Origin: JAAYGT01 sp050252075 | Lineage (GTDB): Bacteria > Pseudomonadota > Gammaproteobacteria > Burkholderiales > Burkholderiaceae_B | Assembly: GCA_050252075.1 (NCBI GenBank) | Contig: JBFWLP010000069.1 | Location: 1 to 17,711, forward strand | Direction of reading: 5' to 3' | DNA length: 17,711 bases | Shown: in pieces, positions 7,764 through 15,024 of the stretch | Layout: each line of letters starts with the position of its first letter | How positions within the stretch are numbered: the first letter of the stretch is position 1 | The notes under the pieces: generated by a model | What the model was told of the DNA's origin: nothing | The model's input: only the letters and a program-made list of their open reading frames with translations | The model's database searches: none | Program-made: the position numbers and the translations under genes

Positions 7764-8540
7764 CTAACGAGATAGCTGCCTAGATTCTTCTAGGATTTGT
7801 TTCGCTGTTTGCTGCGCTAGAGTCCGGATAGCACTTCTTCTGGGCTCGGACATACGACGAATAGTAGCCGCCACGCTGATGGCTGCCACTATGGTGTCAT
7901 TTGAATCAAGCAGCGGTACCGAAATAGTAGCCATTGCCTTTAATATGGTTCCTTCAATATACGCAAATCCTTGTCTGCGCACTTCTTCGATCGCAGGTTG
8001 TAGACGATCGGGGTGCAACTCAGAATAACGGTTCACGCGATATGAAAGACGACGAATTAGATCCTTGCGCTCGGCATCCGGCGAAAAAGAGAGCAGCGTG
8101 AGCGCCCCTGCACCATATCCAAGTGGCCTACGAGCTCCAACTGACATGGTTAAAGCTTTCACAGTGTTACTTCCATCGACGCGAGCGATACAAAGCGAAT
8201 CCAATCCGCTTCGAATCACCATGAATACAGTATCACCCGTGACCAACGCAAGTTCACGCAGACGCGGCTCGGCAGTTTCCTGCAGGTTCTCCTGATTACC
8301 CGCAACAGTGCCAAGTTCAAGGAATGCTGATCCAAGATGATATCGACGGGATACATAGTTCTGTTCGACAAAATTGGCCTCAATCAACGTGCGAAGGAGT
8401 CGATGCGCCGTCCCCTGGCTCAATCCGGCCATTTCGCATAAGTCGGTAAACCGGACGCCTCCGGAGTTCTGCGCAGCCAGAAGCTGTAATAACTGCAAAG
8501 CCCGGGCGACGGACCCTACGCCCTGCTTTTTCGTTTCCAT
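7764..8540 (-). CDS. IclR-family transcriptional regulator
   Basis: This 258-residue protein has an N-terminal winged helix-turn-helix: SVARALQLLQLLAA, then FTDLCEMAGLSQGTAHRLLRTL at about 31-52. The C-terminal IclR effector domain carries RYHLGSAFLELG, GDTVFMVIRSG, SVGARRPLGYGAGALTLL (the effector pocket start) and a VRRQGFAYIEGTILKAMATISVPL tail. ATG 8540 is preferred over the frame start at 8600 because GGGAG precedes it and the METKK opening fits the family. IclR proteins usually control adjacent catabolic genes in response to a pathway acid. Here it lies directly upstream of, and in the same orientation as, the SDR-lyase-ligase-Bug set, so it is the likely local regulator. No perfect operator palindrome was identified. 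Confidence 0.93.
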   Translation of the reverse strand: METKKQGVGSVARALQLLQLLAAQNSGGVRFTDLCEMAGLSQGTAHRLLRTLIEANFVEQNYVSRRYHLGSAFLELGTVAGNQENLQETAEPRLRELALVTGDTVFMVIRSGLDSLCIARVDGSNTVKALTMSVGARRPLGYGAGALTLLSFSPDAERKDLIRRLSYRVNRYSELHPDRLQPAIEEVRRQGFAYIEGTILKAMATISVPLLDSNDTIVAAISVAATIRRMSEPRRSAIRTLAQQTAKQILEESRQLSR

Positions 8541-8644
8541 GAACGTCTCCCAGGCAAATGATAGATACCCCCCTACAACACGAAGCCGACTATCAACCAC
8601 TGCTCATACTAACAAACGGAGCTCCCTTCGAGACTGCTGTGGTG

Positions 8645-9625
8645 CTATATTTCAAGAATAATTTTGCCGAAACTCTTATTAGCCGCTATGCGCCTATGGG
8701 CCTCTTCAGCTGCAAAGACGGGATGCACGCTATCCACCACTGGCCTCAATAAACCGGTATCAAATGCCGGCAACCATCGATCAGAAAATCGCTTCGTCAT
8801 CTCACATTTTTCTTCTAATGTACGTGATTTCATGACCGTGCCAAACATTTTTAAGTGCCCCAATATGAACCGTTCTATGGGTATCGATGCATTGTCTATG
8901 CCCCCCAATAAGCCTGCCAACACAAGCCGCCCCCCATCAGCAAGCGCCCGAAGATTACGTTGCAGGTAAGGAGCCCCAACAAAATCAATAATCACGTCCA
9001 TTCCCAGTCCATTCGAAAAACTGCGCGTTAAGGACTCGAAATCTTCATTACACCGATCAATACACAAATCAACACCCAACGCGCGCAACGAGTCCAGTTT
9101 GGTTGCGCTGGCGGTTGCCGTAATCTGAGCATCAATAACCCGAGCAAGCTGTATGGCCGCAGTGCCAATACCGCTGGCTGCCGCGTGGATGAGCAAACGC
9201 TCTCCTGGTGCTAGATCCCCTAGATGGCACACCGCTTCATTGGCGGTAATAAAAGCCTCCGGGATAGCGGCAGCATCGACGTAGCCCAATGAATCAGGGA
9301 TTCTCATCAACATTCGGCTGTCAACACGAGCCAATTGAGCGTAGCCACCCCCACCCACGATCGACATGACGCGATCACCAACTCGCCAGGCATCTGCTAG
9401 GGCATCCACGTACACGATATCTCCCGCGACTTCAAGACCGATAAGATTGGAATCACCCCAGGAGGCATTACCGTAATCGCCTTGTCGAAATCGCAAATCC
9501 GCCCGGTTTACTCCAGCTGCTCGAACGCGCACGATTACGTCGTGCGCTCGCGGTATAGGGTCTGGCACCTCCGAATAGCGCAGCACGCTCGCAGGCCCGG
9601 GATTTTCCACAGTAATGGCACGCAT
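8645..9625 (-). CDS. Zinc-independent MDR oxidoreductase (quinone oxidoreductase/enoyl reductase type)
   Basis: This 326-residue NAD(P)H-dependent medium-chain dehydrogenase/reductase has an N-terminal GroES-like domain (MRAITVENPGPASVLRY, AAGVNRADL, GLEVAGDIVYV, W-R-V-GDRVMSIVGGGGYAQ). A Rossmann domain follows, with the dinucleotide loop AAASGIGTAAIQLA at 148-161. The Cys/His zinc ligands of alcohol dehydrogenases are absent, as in the QOR/PIG3 group. Members reduce quinones or the double bond of enoyl compounds. The start at 9625 has AAGG about 8 bases upstream. It is 104 bp before the IclR gene in the same direction, and upstream of it lies decayed IS sequence. It may be an enoyl-type reductase in the island's pathway, but that is inference. 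Confidence 0.9.
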   Translation of the reverse strand: MRAITVENPGPASVLRYSEVPDPIPRAHDVIVRVRAAGVNRADLRFRQGDYGNASWGDSNLIGLEVAGDIVYVDALADAWRVGDRVMSIVGGGGYAQLARVDSRMLMRIPDSLGYVDAAAIPEAFITANEAVCHLGDLAPGERLLIHAAASGIGTAAIQLARVIDAQITATASATKLDSLRALGVDLCIDRCNEDFESLTRSFSNGLGMDVIIDFVGAPYLQRNLRALADGGRLVLAGLLGGIDNASIPIERFILGHLKMFGTVMKSRTLEEKCEMTKRFSDRWLPAFDTGLLRPVVDSVHPVFAAEEAHRRIAANKSFGKIILEI

Positions 9626-9845
9626 TGAGTACCTTGATGGTTGGTGTGAGGATTAGACGTTCGCGCCAACACGATTGTGTCTGGAAAGTATACATACTCG
9701 TAACTGGAGCGGCTTCGGTCCTCCATCAAAGCGAGTACGGTAAAAACTGGCGTCTGGTTTTTTAGTGGCAACCTGAATTGGAAGCCAAGGCGTGGCCTTG
9801 CCTAAGTTCAAACACTGCTCGCGATATTTTGGCACGGCCTGCTCT
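9626..9845. other. Intergenic region with no recognisable gene
   Basis: This stretch upstream of the MDR gene holds only overlapping short frames that match no family I know. It probably includes the MDR promoter and further decayed interior of the IS element whose left end is at 9846-9984. A small repeat pair, GTTGGTGTGAGG (9641-9652) against CGCGCCAAC (9662-9670), was seen but has no assigned role. Confidence 0.45.
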
Positions 9846-9984
9846 TTAGCCTGAAGAAAGCTGCTCCGTACCAATCGTCCCTCGCAAACCCTGAAGTACT
9901 GATGCGAATTTGGTTTGCTTATCATATTTTGGCATGGAAAACACCCCAACAGTTGGAACATGTCCAACTGTTGGGGTCCAACCA
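9846..9984 (-). mobile_element. Decayed left end of an IS3-family (IS150-like) element
   Basis: Read on the minus strand, the sequence begins TGGTTGGACCCCAACAGTTGG (9984 down). It forms a perfect hairpin (9976-9944), runs through TGTTTTCC, and opens a frame at ATG 9935: M-P-K-Y-D-K-Q-T-K-F-A-S-V-L-Q-G-L-R-G-T-I-G-T-E-Q-L, stopping at TAA 9848-9846. An ACCCCAACAGTTGGACA-type tip followed by a hairpin and an MPKY start is the layout of IS150-subgroup left ends. The spacing K-Y...K...V...L-x-G-x-x-G-x-x-x-L fits the start of their OrfA helix-turn-helix protein. The frame is broken after 29 residues and the transposase core is gone. The assignment rests on layout and a short, diverged peptide, so it is moderate. 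Confidence 0.55.
9944..9976 (-). terminator. Hairpin ending the CitE/malyl-CoA lyase operon
   Basis: A perfect 14-bp inverted repeat (CCCCAACAGTTGGA at 9944-9957, TCCAACTGTTGGGG at 9963-9976) with a 5-nt loop lies 23 bp after the stop of the last operon gene (9999). On the minus strand it is followed by TGTTTT. It can serve as terminator for this operon even though it is probably native to the IS left end, where such hairpins shield the transposase from read-through. Confidence 0.7.
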
Positions 9985-9998
9985 AATCAAACCAAACA

Positions 9999-10976
9999 TT
10001 AGCCGGCAGCGTTTTTCGAGTCGATAAGCTGCTGGCGTGCGAGCAAGGCGTTGGCCTGTTTCAGATGCGCCATATCGATCAGGACGCCACCCGAACCGAT
10101 CGCGCCATTACCTTCTTTTTCAGCCTTGGCCAGGGTATCCTGAATATCGTTCGCCCACTGCAATTGCGCCGAGCTGGGGGAAAAGATCTCGTTCGCCATC
10201 GCAATTTGTTCGGGATGAATCGCCCACTTCCCCTCAAACCCCAAAGCGGCCGCCCGAAGCGCACACGAACGATAGCCGTCGGCATCGCCGAAATCGGTAA
10301 ACGGACCGTCGATGGGTCGCAGACCATTGGCCCGGCAAGCGTTCGCTATGCGTGCCATGGCGAAATGCCATTGATCATTCCAGTGACGATGGCGCACACC
10401 CTGGCCGTCGGGTGTCGTCAGCACGGCATAGCGGTCACTGGGCTGCCCGAACACGCTGTCGAAGGTGCGCATGTCGACGGTGTAGTCACCCACGCCGAAA
10501 ATCAGCGCCTCCAGACGATCCGACGCCGAAGCAATTTCCTCGACGTTGGCCACGCCGCGCGCCGTTTCAATCAGCGCTTCGATACCGATACGCTTGCTGG
10601 AGCCACTGCTGCGCTCCATCAGGGTGAGTATCTGGTCAACAAACTGAATATCAAAGGCCGAGCCGGCTTTGGGAAGCAGAATCATGTCCAGCCGGGGGGC
10701 GTGCTTGACCACGTCGACGATGTCGTCCAGCGCCCAGGGTGTATCCAGGCCATTGACACGCACCGCCAGGGTTTTGTTGCCCCAGTCGACGGTATTGAGC
10801 GCCTCGATAGCCTGGGCGCGCGCCTTGACCTTGAACGGCGGCGCGACGGCATCTTCCAGGTCGAGAAAAATGACATCGGCGGGCCCATTGGCGGCCTTCA
10901 AGAAAAATCGTTCACTGGTGGCCGGGACAGCCAGTTCCGAGCGTTGCAAACGCGTTACGGTTGAGCGGGATTCCAT
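9999..10976 (-). CDS. HpcH/HpaI-family CoA-ester lyase, L-malyl-CoA/beta-methylmalyl-CoA lyase-like
   Basis: This 325-residue protein resembles Mcl1-type lyases, which cleave L-malyl-CoA to acetyl-CoA and glyoxylate, or beta-methylmalyl-CoA to propionyl-CoA and glyoxylate. Signature segments are ADVIFLDLEDAVAPPFKVKAR, DWGNKTLAVRVNGLDTPW and HWNDQWHFAMARIANACR, then LRPIDGPFTDFGDADGYR and FEGKWAIHPEQIAMANEIF. Metal and substrate residues fit the family: Arg73 (RVNG), Glu137 (IET) and Asp164 (GVGD). The length agrees with Mcl1 (about 318) and exceeds plain CitE (about 290). Its ATG abuts the previous gene's TGA, with AGGAG about 10 bases upstream, so the two are translationally coupled. It is the last gene of a four-gene operon with two more CitE-like lyases and a CoA-transferase. 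Citramalyl-CoA cleavage is an alternative activity. Confidence 0.85.
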   Translation of the reverse strand: MESRSTVTRLQRSELAVPATSERFFLKAANGPADVIFLDLEDAVAPPFKVKARAQAIEALNTVDWGNKTLAVRVNGLDTPWALDDIVDVVKHAPRLDMILLPKAGSAFDIQFVDQILTLMERSSGSSKRIGIEALIETARGVANVEEIASASDRLEALIFGVGDYTVDMRTFDSVFGQPSDRYAVLTTPDGQGVRHRHWNDQWHFAMARIANACRANGLRPIDGPFTDFGDADGYRSCALRAAALGFEGKWAIHPEQIAMANEIFSPSSAQLQWANDIQDTLAKAEKEGNGAIGSGGVLIDMAHLKQANALLARQQLIDSKNAAG

Positions 10977-11861
10977 TCAGTTTGTCTCCTGACGTTCTTT
11001 GATACGTTCTGCGACCGCCAGCAATCGCTGTGCCGGCGGGACCAGATCCACGGCAACAAAATTGCCGTTCACCACAATCGTACCAATACCTTTGGCGCGT
11101 GCGTCTTCGTAAGCTTGTACGATCTCGCGGGCCCGGGCCAGCTGCGACTCGGTGGGGGTGAACGCGTCGTTGACCACCTTGACCTGATTGGGATGAAAAA
11201 CAACTTTGCCGCTGAAGCCATAGCGGCGCGCAATGCAGGCATCTTCGTACGTTGCCTGCGCGTCTTTCACTTGCAAAAAATAAGCGGCATCAATGGCCTG
11301 AATGCCCTTGGCGCCTGCGGCGGCGCACACCACCGAACGCGGGAACTGCAGCACGTCGGCGTGTATCTCGGCACCCATGGCCGAGGTATAGTCGCCCGAT
11401 CCGAAGAACAGGGCGCTGGTGCGCTCGGACGCGTCGGCAACCGCCATGGCGTTCAGAATGCCGCGCGGGGTTTCCAGCATGACCACAAACTGCAAAGGCC
11501 CATGCCGGCCCTGCAAGCCGTTCACGTCGGACAGCACCTGCTCAAGCTGATGCAAATGCTCGGGTGATTCCACCTTCGGCACCATAATCGAATCAACCAG
11601 CGACCAGGGAATGGCCTCCAGATCAGGCTTGCCAAAAGGCGTGTCCAGGCCATTGATACGAACGCACAATTCCTTGTCCGTCGCCGAAAGCTTTTTCAGC
11701 GCGGCAATGACGGTGGCCCGCGCAGCGGGTTTTTCCTCGGGCGGTACCGAATCTTCCAGATCGAATACCAGAGCATCGGCGGGATACCCCACCGCTTTGT
11801 ACAAGCGCTCTTCCCGGTTGCCCGGGGTCATGAGCATGGTTCGACGAACAAATGTGGTCAT
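10977..11861 (-). CDS. CitE-like CoA-ester lyase (HpcH/HpaI family), second paralogue
   Basis: This 294-residue protein starts at ATG 11861, behind GGAAGGA; the frame extends to 11894 but the extension runs into a hairpin. Family motifs are MLMTPGNREERLYKA, ADALVFDLEDSVPPEEK (DLED 34-37), Arg68 in VRINGLDTP, Glu130 in LETPRG, Asp157 in GSGDY, and GKVVFHPNQV with the conserved His-Pro. CitE-like lyases perform retro-Claisen cleavage of citryl-, citramalyl- or malyl-CoA in a magnesium-dependent TIM barrel. The family also includes bacterial citramalyl-CoA lyases of itaconate degradation. It is preceded by a class III CoA-transferase (63 bp, with a hairpin between) and followed directly by the malyl-CoA-lyase-like gene. 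The substrate is not readable. Confidence 0.87.
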   Translation of the reverse strand: MTTFVRRTMLMTPGNREERLYKAVGYPADALVFDLEDSVPPEEKPAARATVIAALKKLSATDKELCVRINGLDTPFGKPDLEAIPWSLVDSIMVPKVESPEHLHQLEQVLSDVNGLQGRHGPLQFVVMLETPRGILNAMAVADASERTSALFFGSGDYTSAMGAEIHADVLQFPRSVVCAAAGAKGIQAIDAAYFLQVKDAQATYEDACIARRYGFSGKVVFHPNQVKVVNDAFTPTESQLARAREIVQAYEDARAKGIGTIVVNGNFVAVDLVPPAQRLLAVAERIKERQETN

Positions 11862-11882
11862 CGTTAATCCTTCCAGAAAACG

Positions 11883-11912
11883 AAAACGGCCCAACGCAAT
11901 GTGGGCCGTTTT
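11883..11912 (-). terminator. Intercistronic hairpin, possible attenuator or partial terminator
   Basis: An 11-bp perfect stem (AAAACGGCCCA at 11883-11893, TGGGCCGTTTT at 11902-11912) with an 8-nt loop sits 11 bp after the CoA-transferase stop and 21 bp before the next lyase's start codon. Its minus-strand exit reads TTTTCGTTTTC, a plausible imperfect U-tract. It could reduce transcription of the two downstream lyases or stabilise an upstream mRNA end. No separate promoter was recognised after it. Confidence 0.65.
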
Positions 11913-11923
11913 GCTGTGCAGAA

Positions 11924-13138
11924 TCAGATTACGCCTTTTGCTTTCAGCTCGGCGATCCGCTCTTCCGACAAGCCCAGACGCTCGCGGAACACCTGGTCAT
12001 TGTGCTGGCCCAGCGTGGGGCCCAGGGACTTGATGCCCCCCGGCGTTTCGCTAAGGCGCGGCACGACGTTAGGCACGGCATGCTCGCGGCCATGGGCGTC
12101 TTTCATGTACACGATATTCTCGCGGGCCTTGTACTGGGGATCTTCGAAAATTTCGTCGATGGAATATACCGGGCCGCAAGGCACCTGGTACTGCTCGCAA
12201 ATGGAAACCACCTCGTCTCGCAAGAATTTGGATGTCCATTCACCCACATAGCTGTCCACGTTCTCGCGATCGGCGTCACGCTGTTTGATTGTGCCCCACT
12301 TGCCTTCGCCACCTACTTCGGGAACGCCCATGGCGGTCGCCAGACGCTCGAAAATCTTGTCGCTGGTGCAGGCAATGGCGATCCACTTATCGTCTTTCGT
12401 GGGGTAATGGCTGTGCGGCACCACGTTCACGGTACCCGGTCCCATGCGCTGGCGCACGTAGCCTTTCATGTGATAAGAGGGCGCGATTTCATCAAGAATA
12501 CGGAAAATGGGCTCGTACAGACCGATATCGATATACTGGCCTTTGCCGGTTTTCTGCAATGCCTGGATGGACAACAAAACGCCCAGCGCGCCATACAGGC
12601 CGGCCAGGTAATCGGGAATGGTGGCCGAACCGGGCGTCACCGGGGGACGGTCAGGATAACCGGCCAGGAACGACAGCCCGCCGAAGGCGTTGCCAATGCG
12701 ACCAAAACCGGGGCGCGGGCTGTAGGGGCCGGTTTGGCCATAGCCCGAAATGCGCACCATGATCAGCTTGGGGTTGACCTCTTTCATGACATCCCAGCCC
12801 AGGCCCCATTTTTCAAGCGTACCGGGCTGGAAGTTTTCCACCAGTACGTCGGCATCGCGCACCAGGGCTTTCAGCAACTCGGCCCCTTCGGGCGTGCGCA
12901 GATCAAGCGTTGCCGACTTCTTGTTACGGCATTCCGACAACCAGGGCAGGGAATCGCCTTCGGGCGTGATGCTGCCAAATCGACGCAGCGCATCGCCGAT
13001 CGTCGGCATTTCAATTTTTACGACATCGGCACCGAACTCGGCCAGCTGGGTGGAGCAAAAGGGGCCTGCCAAAAAACTTGAAACGTCAATAATTTTCAGA
13101 CCGTCGAGCGGCTGAATATTCATATCTGAAGAAACCAT
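11924..13138 (-). CDS. Class III (CaiB/BaiF) acyl-CoA transferase A
   Basis: This 404-residue CoA-transferase moves CoA from a donor thioester to a carboxylic acid through aspartyl-CoA intermediates, usually as an interlaced dimer. Family motifs: DGLKIIDVSSFLAGPFCSTQLAEFGADVVKIE at 12-43 (written here only to identify the opening), NKKSATLDLR (72-81), ENFQPGTLEKWGLG (101-114), RISGYGQTGPY (129-139), and catalytic Asp176 in IPDYLAG. The start at 13138 has GGAGG about 6 bases upstream. It lies 23 bp after the upstream CitE-like gene. Characterised relatives act on carnitine, oxalate, succinate/mesaconate or citramalate. Next to three malyl/citramalyl-CoA-type lyases, activation of a dicarboxylic acid is the natural reading. 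It differs clearly from the second CoA-transferase at 15973-17196 in its catalytic-loop context. Confidence 0.93.
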   Translation of the reverse strand: MVSSDMNIQPLDGLKIIDVSSFLAGPFCSTQLAEFGADVVKIEMPTIGDALRRFGSITPEGDSLPWLSECRNKKSATLDLRTPEGAELLKALVRDADVLVENFQPGTLEKWGLGWDVMKEVNPKLIMVRISGYGQTGPYSPRPGFGRIGNAFGGLSFLAGYPDRPPVTPGSATIPDYLAGLYGALGVLLSIQALQKTGKGQYIDIGLYEPIFRILDEIAPSYHMKGYVRQRMGPGTVNVVPHSHYPTKDDKWIAIACTSDKIFERLATAMGVPEVGGEGKWGTIKQRDADRENVDSYVGEWTSKFLRDEVVSICEQYQVPCGPVYSIDEIFEDPQYKARENIVYMKDAHGREHAVPNVVPRLSETPGGIKSLGPTLGQHNDQVFRERLGLSEERIAELKAKGVI

Positions 13139-13161
13139 GTCTTCCTCCGTACTCTGTATGC

Positions 13162-14040
13162 TTACTTTGAGGCCTTGCTCATGACTTTCTCGTAGACGGC
13201 GAGAAGCTTCTGGGCGGCATAAACAATGGGATAGTCAATAAACTGGCCGTCCAGCTGGAACGATGAACTGCCCTCTTTTTCTGCTTGCTCGAACGCAGCG
13301 ACCACTTTACGGGCGCGCGCGACTTGCTCGTCAGTGGGTGTGAACACATTGTTCACAACCGGAACCTGATCGGGATAAATACACAGTTTGCCCTGGAAGC
13401 CCATGCGCAACGCCTTGCGCGCCGACTCGGCAAAACCTTCGGTATCCTGAAGATTGATCCAGACCGTATCGATCGGCGGCTCTTTGCCTGCCTGGCGCGA
13501 CATAAGCACCACCTGGCTGCGATACGCCAGAAGCTCTTCCTCGTTGCGTGACCATTGCAAATTCATGTCGAGGCAGAAATCGCCGGCACCGAACGCCACG
13601 CGGCGCACCCGGGATTCGCACGACAGGATTTCGGCCAGATTGGCCATGCCGCGTCCGGTTTCAATAATGGGAAGGAGATCGATGCTTCCCACCGGAAGGC
13701 CGCGCTCTTTTTCAAGGCAGCTGATCATCCAGTCGGCGGTTTTGATATCGTGCGAGGACTCGGTTTTGGGCAACACAATGCCGTCAAGACCAGGCTGCAC
13801 TACCTCGTAGATATCGCCAAAGGCGAACTCCGTGCTAAGGGGATTGACCCGAACATAGCCCTGGCAAGAGCGCGGACGCCCCATGGCTTCCACCACTTTG
13901 CTGCGACTGGCAACTTTTTCACTAATGGCACATGCGTCTTCCAGATCCAGAATAACTACGTCGGAATCCAGCTGAAGTGCTTTCTCGACCCGCCTGGGAT
14001 GATTGGCGGGAGCGAATAAAAACGTTCTGAAAATCCCCAT
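13162..14040 (-). CDS. CitE-like CoA-ester lyase, third paralogue with an altered IHP motif
   Basis: This 292-residue protein starts at ATG 14040, with AAAGGAG 5-6 bases upstream; a GTG directly before it (14043) would leave less space. Motifs are FRTFLFAPANHPRRVEKAL, DVVILDLEDACAISEK (DLED 32-35), Arg64 in YVRVNPL, Glu127 in IETGRG and Asp154 in GAGDF, so the metal and CoA-ester site looks complete. The normally conserved I-H-P-x-Q loop reads I-Y-P-D-Q (Tyr222), unlike both neighbouring paralogues. It is the first gene of the operon, directly behind a near-consensus promoter. The substrate may be malyl-, citramalyl- or a related hydroxyacyl-CoA; the His-to-Tyr change hints at a different role from the other two. 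Confidence 0.88.
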   Translation of the reverse strand: MGIFRTFLFAPANHPRRVEKALQLDSDVVILDLEDACAISEKVASRSKVVEAMGRPRSCQGYVRVNPLSTEFAFGDIYEVVQPGLDGIVLPKTESSHDIKTADWMISCLEKERGLPVGSIDLLPIIETGRGMANLAEILSCESRVRRVAFGAGDFCLDMNLQWSRNEEELLAYRSQVVLMSRQAGKEPPIDTVWINLQDTEGFAESARKALRMGFQGKLCIYPDQVPVVNNVFTPTDEQVARARKVVAAFEQAEKEGSSSFQLDGQFIDYPIVYAAQKLLAVYEKVMSKASK

Positions 14041-14056
14041 CACGTCTCCTTTGAGT

Positions 14057-14068
14057 TTGTCCGTACAA
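14057..14068. promoter_or_regulatory. Candidate GntR operator overlapping the -10 element
   Basis: TTGTCCGTACAA has palindromic TTGT/ACAA arms and lies across the downstream edge of the -10 box and the predicted start site. That is where a repressor would block the promoter. HutC-type GntR regulators favour GT...AC palindromes of about this size, and a regulator of that family is encoded divergently next door. An 11-base near-copy occurs inside the regulator gene at 14464-14475. Confidence 0.5.
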
Positions 14069-14095
14069 TATAGAGAGATTAAATAGCCCTGTCAA
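14067..14095 (-). promoter_or_regulatory. Sigma70 promoter of the CitE/CoA-transferase operon
   Basis: On the minus strand, TTGACA (14095-14090) and TATATT (14072-14067) are separated by exactly 17 bp, close to the sigma70 consensus. Transcription would start near 14060, about 20 bases before ATG 14040. The same strand carries the full four-gene lyase/CoA-transferase operon. Confidence 0.8.
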
Positions 14096-14204
14096 CGCAA
14101 ACACGCTACTATTTACCTATTCACGACACTTGCCACAGGGCAACCTGATTCACCCGCTCCCATCCTGTTGGTCTCCACAGAAGCAAAGCAAAAAGAGGCT
14201 ACGA

Positions 14205-14993
14205 ATGAAAAAAACATCAGCAAAACCAGTCAAACCAACCAAGCCGGACGAACAGAATCCGGTACTACGCCAGCCGCTGTACGTCGCCGTGGCCGATACC
14301 CTGCAAAAGGAAATCGAACAGGGCAAACATACCGTAGGCAGCACGCTTCCCACCGAGGAAATGCTTGCCGACCGCTTCCAGGTCAGCCGCCACACCATAC
14401 GCCAGGCCCTGCGCGAGCTGAAAGACCAGGGCCTGATCCTGGCGCGGGCCGGCATCGGCACGATTGTCCGTACACAACCCGACAAAATATGGCTGATGAG
14501 CGGCCTGAACTCGCTGGTCGACTTGCTGGAGTTCGCCACCGAAACCGAAATGCACGTCCTCAGCAAATCCACGATCGTCGCCGATCGCGACCTGGTCAAG
14601 GAAATCAAATGCGAGCCCGGTTCCGAGTGGTTTCATCTTGAAGTGGTGCGCTGCCTGCCCGACCAGCCGCGCCCTTTAAGCTTCCTGAAGGTTTACGTTC
14701 AGCCCAAATATGCGCACAAGCTGAAAAAAATAAAACATCTGCGTGAGCCGATATACGCGGTGCTTGAACGTGAGTTCGACGTACGCATCGCCGAGGTTCG
14801 CCAGGAACTTACGGCCGACAGCCTGGACCACAACATTGCAGAACTGCTGGACGCCACTGCCGGACAAGCCGCCTTGCGCATTACCCGCCACTACTACGAC
14901 AAACGCGGCGAACTGCTGCAAATTGCGCTGGGGTACTACCCCAGCGGCCGCTACACGCAAACCACGCGCATTCACAGCAAGCTCGACGAATAA
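14205..14993 (+). CDS. GntR-family (HutC type) transcriptional regulator
   Basis: This 262-residue regulator starts at ATG 14205 behind AAAAGAGG; a frame extending to a TTG at 14130 lacks a site. Residues 25-90 form the winged helix-turn-helix: PLYVAVADTLQKEIEQGKHTVGSTLPTEE in pattern, then LADRFQVSRHTIRQALRELKDQGLI, with a G-I-G-T wing. Residues of about 105-255 match a UTRA ligand-binding domain (LDLLEF, REPIYAVLEREFDVRIAEVRQ, ALRITRHYYDKRGELLQIALGYYPSGRY). UTRA domains bind small effectors such as sugars or carboxylates and release DNA. It is transcribed away from the CitE/CoA-transferase operon and converges on the HMGL/CoA-transferase operon, so it probably controls one or both. Confidence 0.93.
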   Translation: MKKTSAKPVKPTKPDEQNPVLRQPLYVAVADTLQKEIEQGKHTVGSTLPTEEMLADRFQVSRHTIRQALRELKDQGLILARAGIGTIVRTQPDKIWLMSGLNSLVDLLEFATETEMHVLSKSTIVADRDLVKEIKCEPGSEWFHLEVVRCLPDQPRPLSFLKVYVQPKYAHKLKKIKHLREPIYAVLEREFDVRIAEVRQELTADSLDHNIAELLDATAGQAALRITRHYYDKRGELLQIALGYYPSGRYTQTTRIHSKLDE

Positions 14994-15024
14994 CCGGATC
15001 GCCGAGCCCGCCGGCCGCCTGCAC

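Noticed and set aside
9653..9985. Minus-strand frame of 110 codons between the MDR gene and the lyase operon
   Set aside because: Its start lies in the IS tip hairpin and it is in a different frame from the OrfA-like peptide; it looks like an accidental frame through decayed IS sequence.
9915..10964. Long plus-strand frame of 349 codons opposite the malyl-CoA-lyase-like gene
   Set aside because: It is the antisense shadow of a high-GC gene with clear family motifs on the minus strand; it has no domain and no ribosome-binding site.
11852..13081. Plus-strand frame of 409 codons opposite CoA-transferase A
   Set aside because: Antisense shadow; the minus-strand product has all CaiB/BaiF motifs, while this translation is rich in H, R, G and Q with no recognisable fold.
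14994..15024. Shared terminator between the converging gntR and HMGL-like genes
   Set aside because: The 31-bp gap is GC-rich but has no convincing stem with a T-run on either side.
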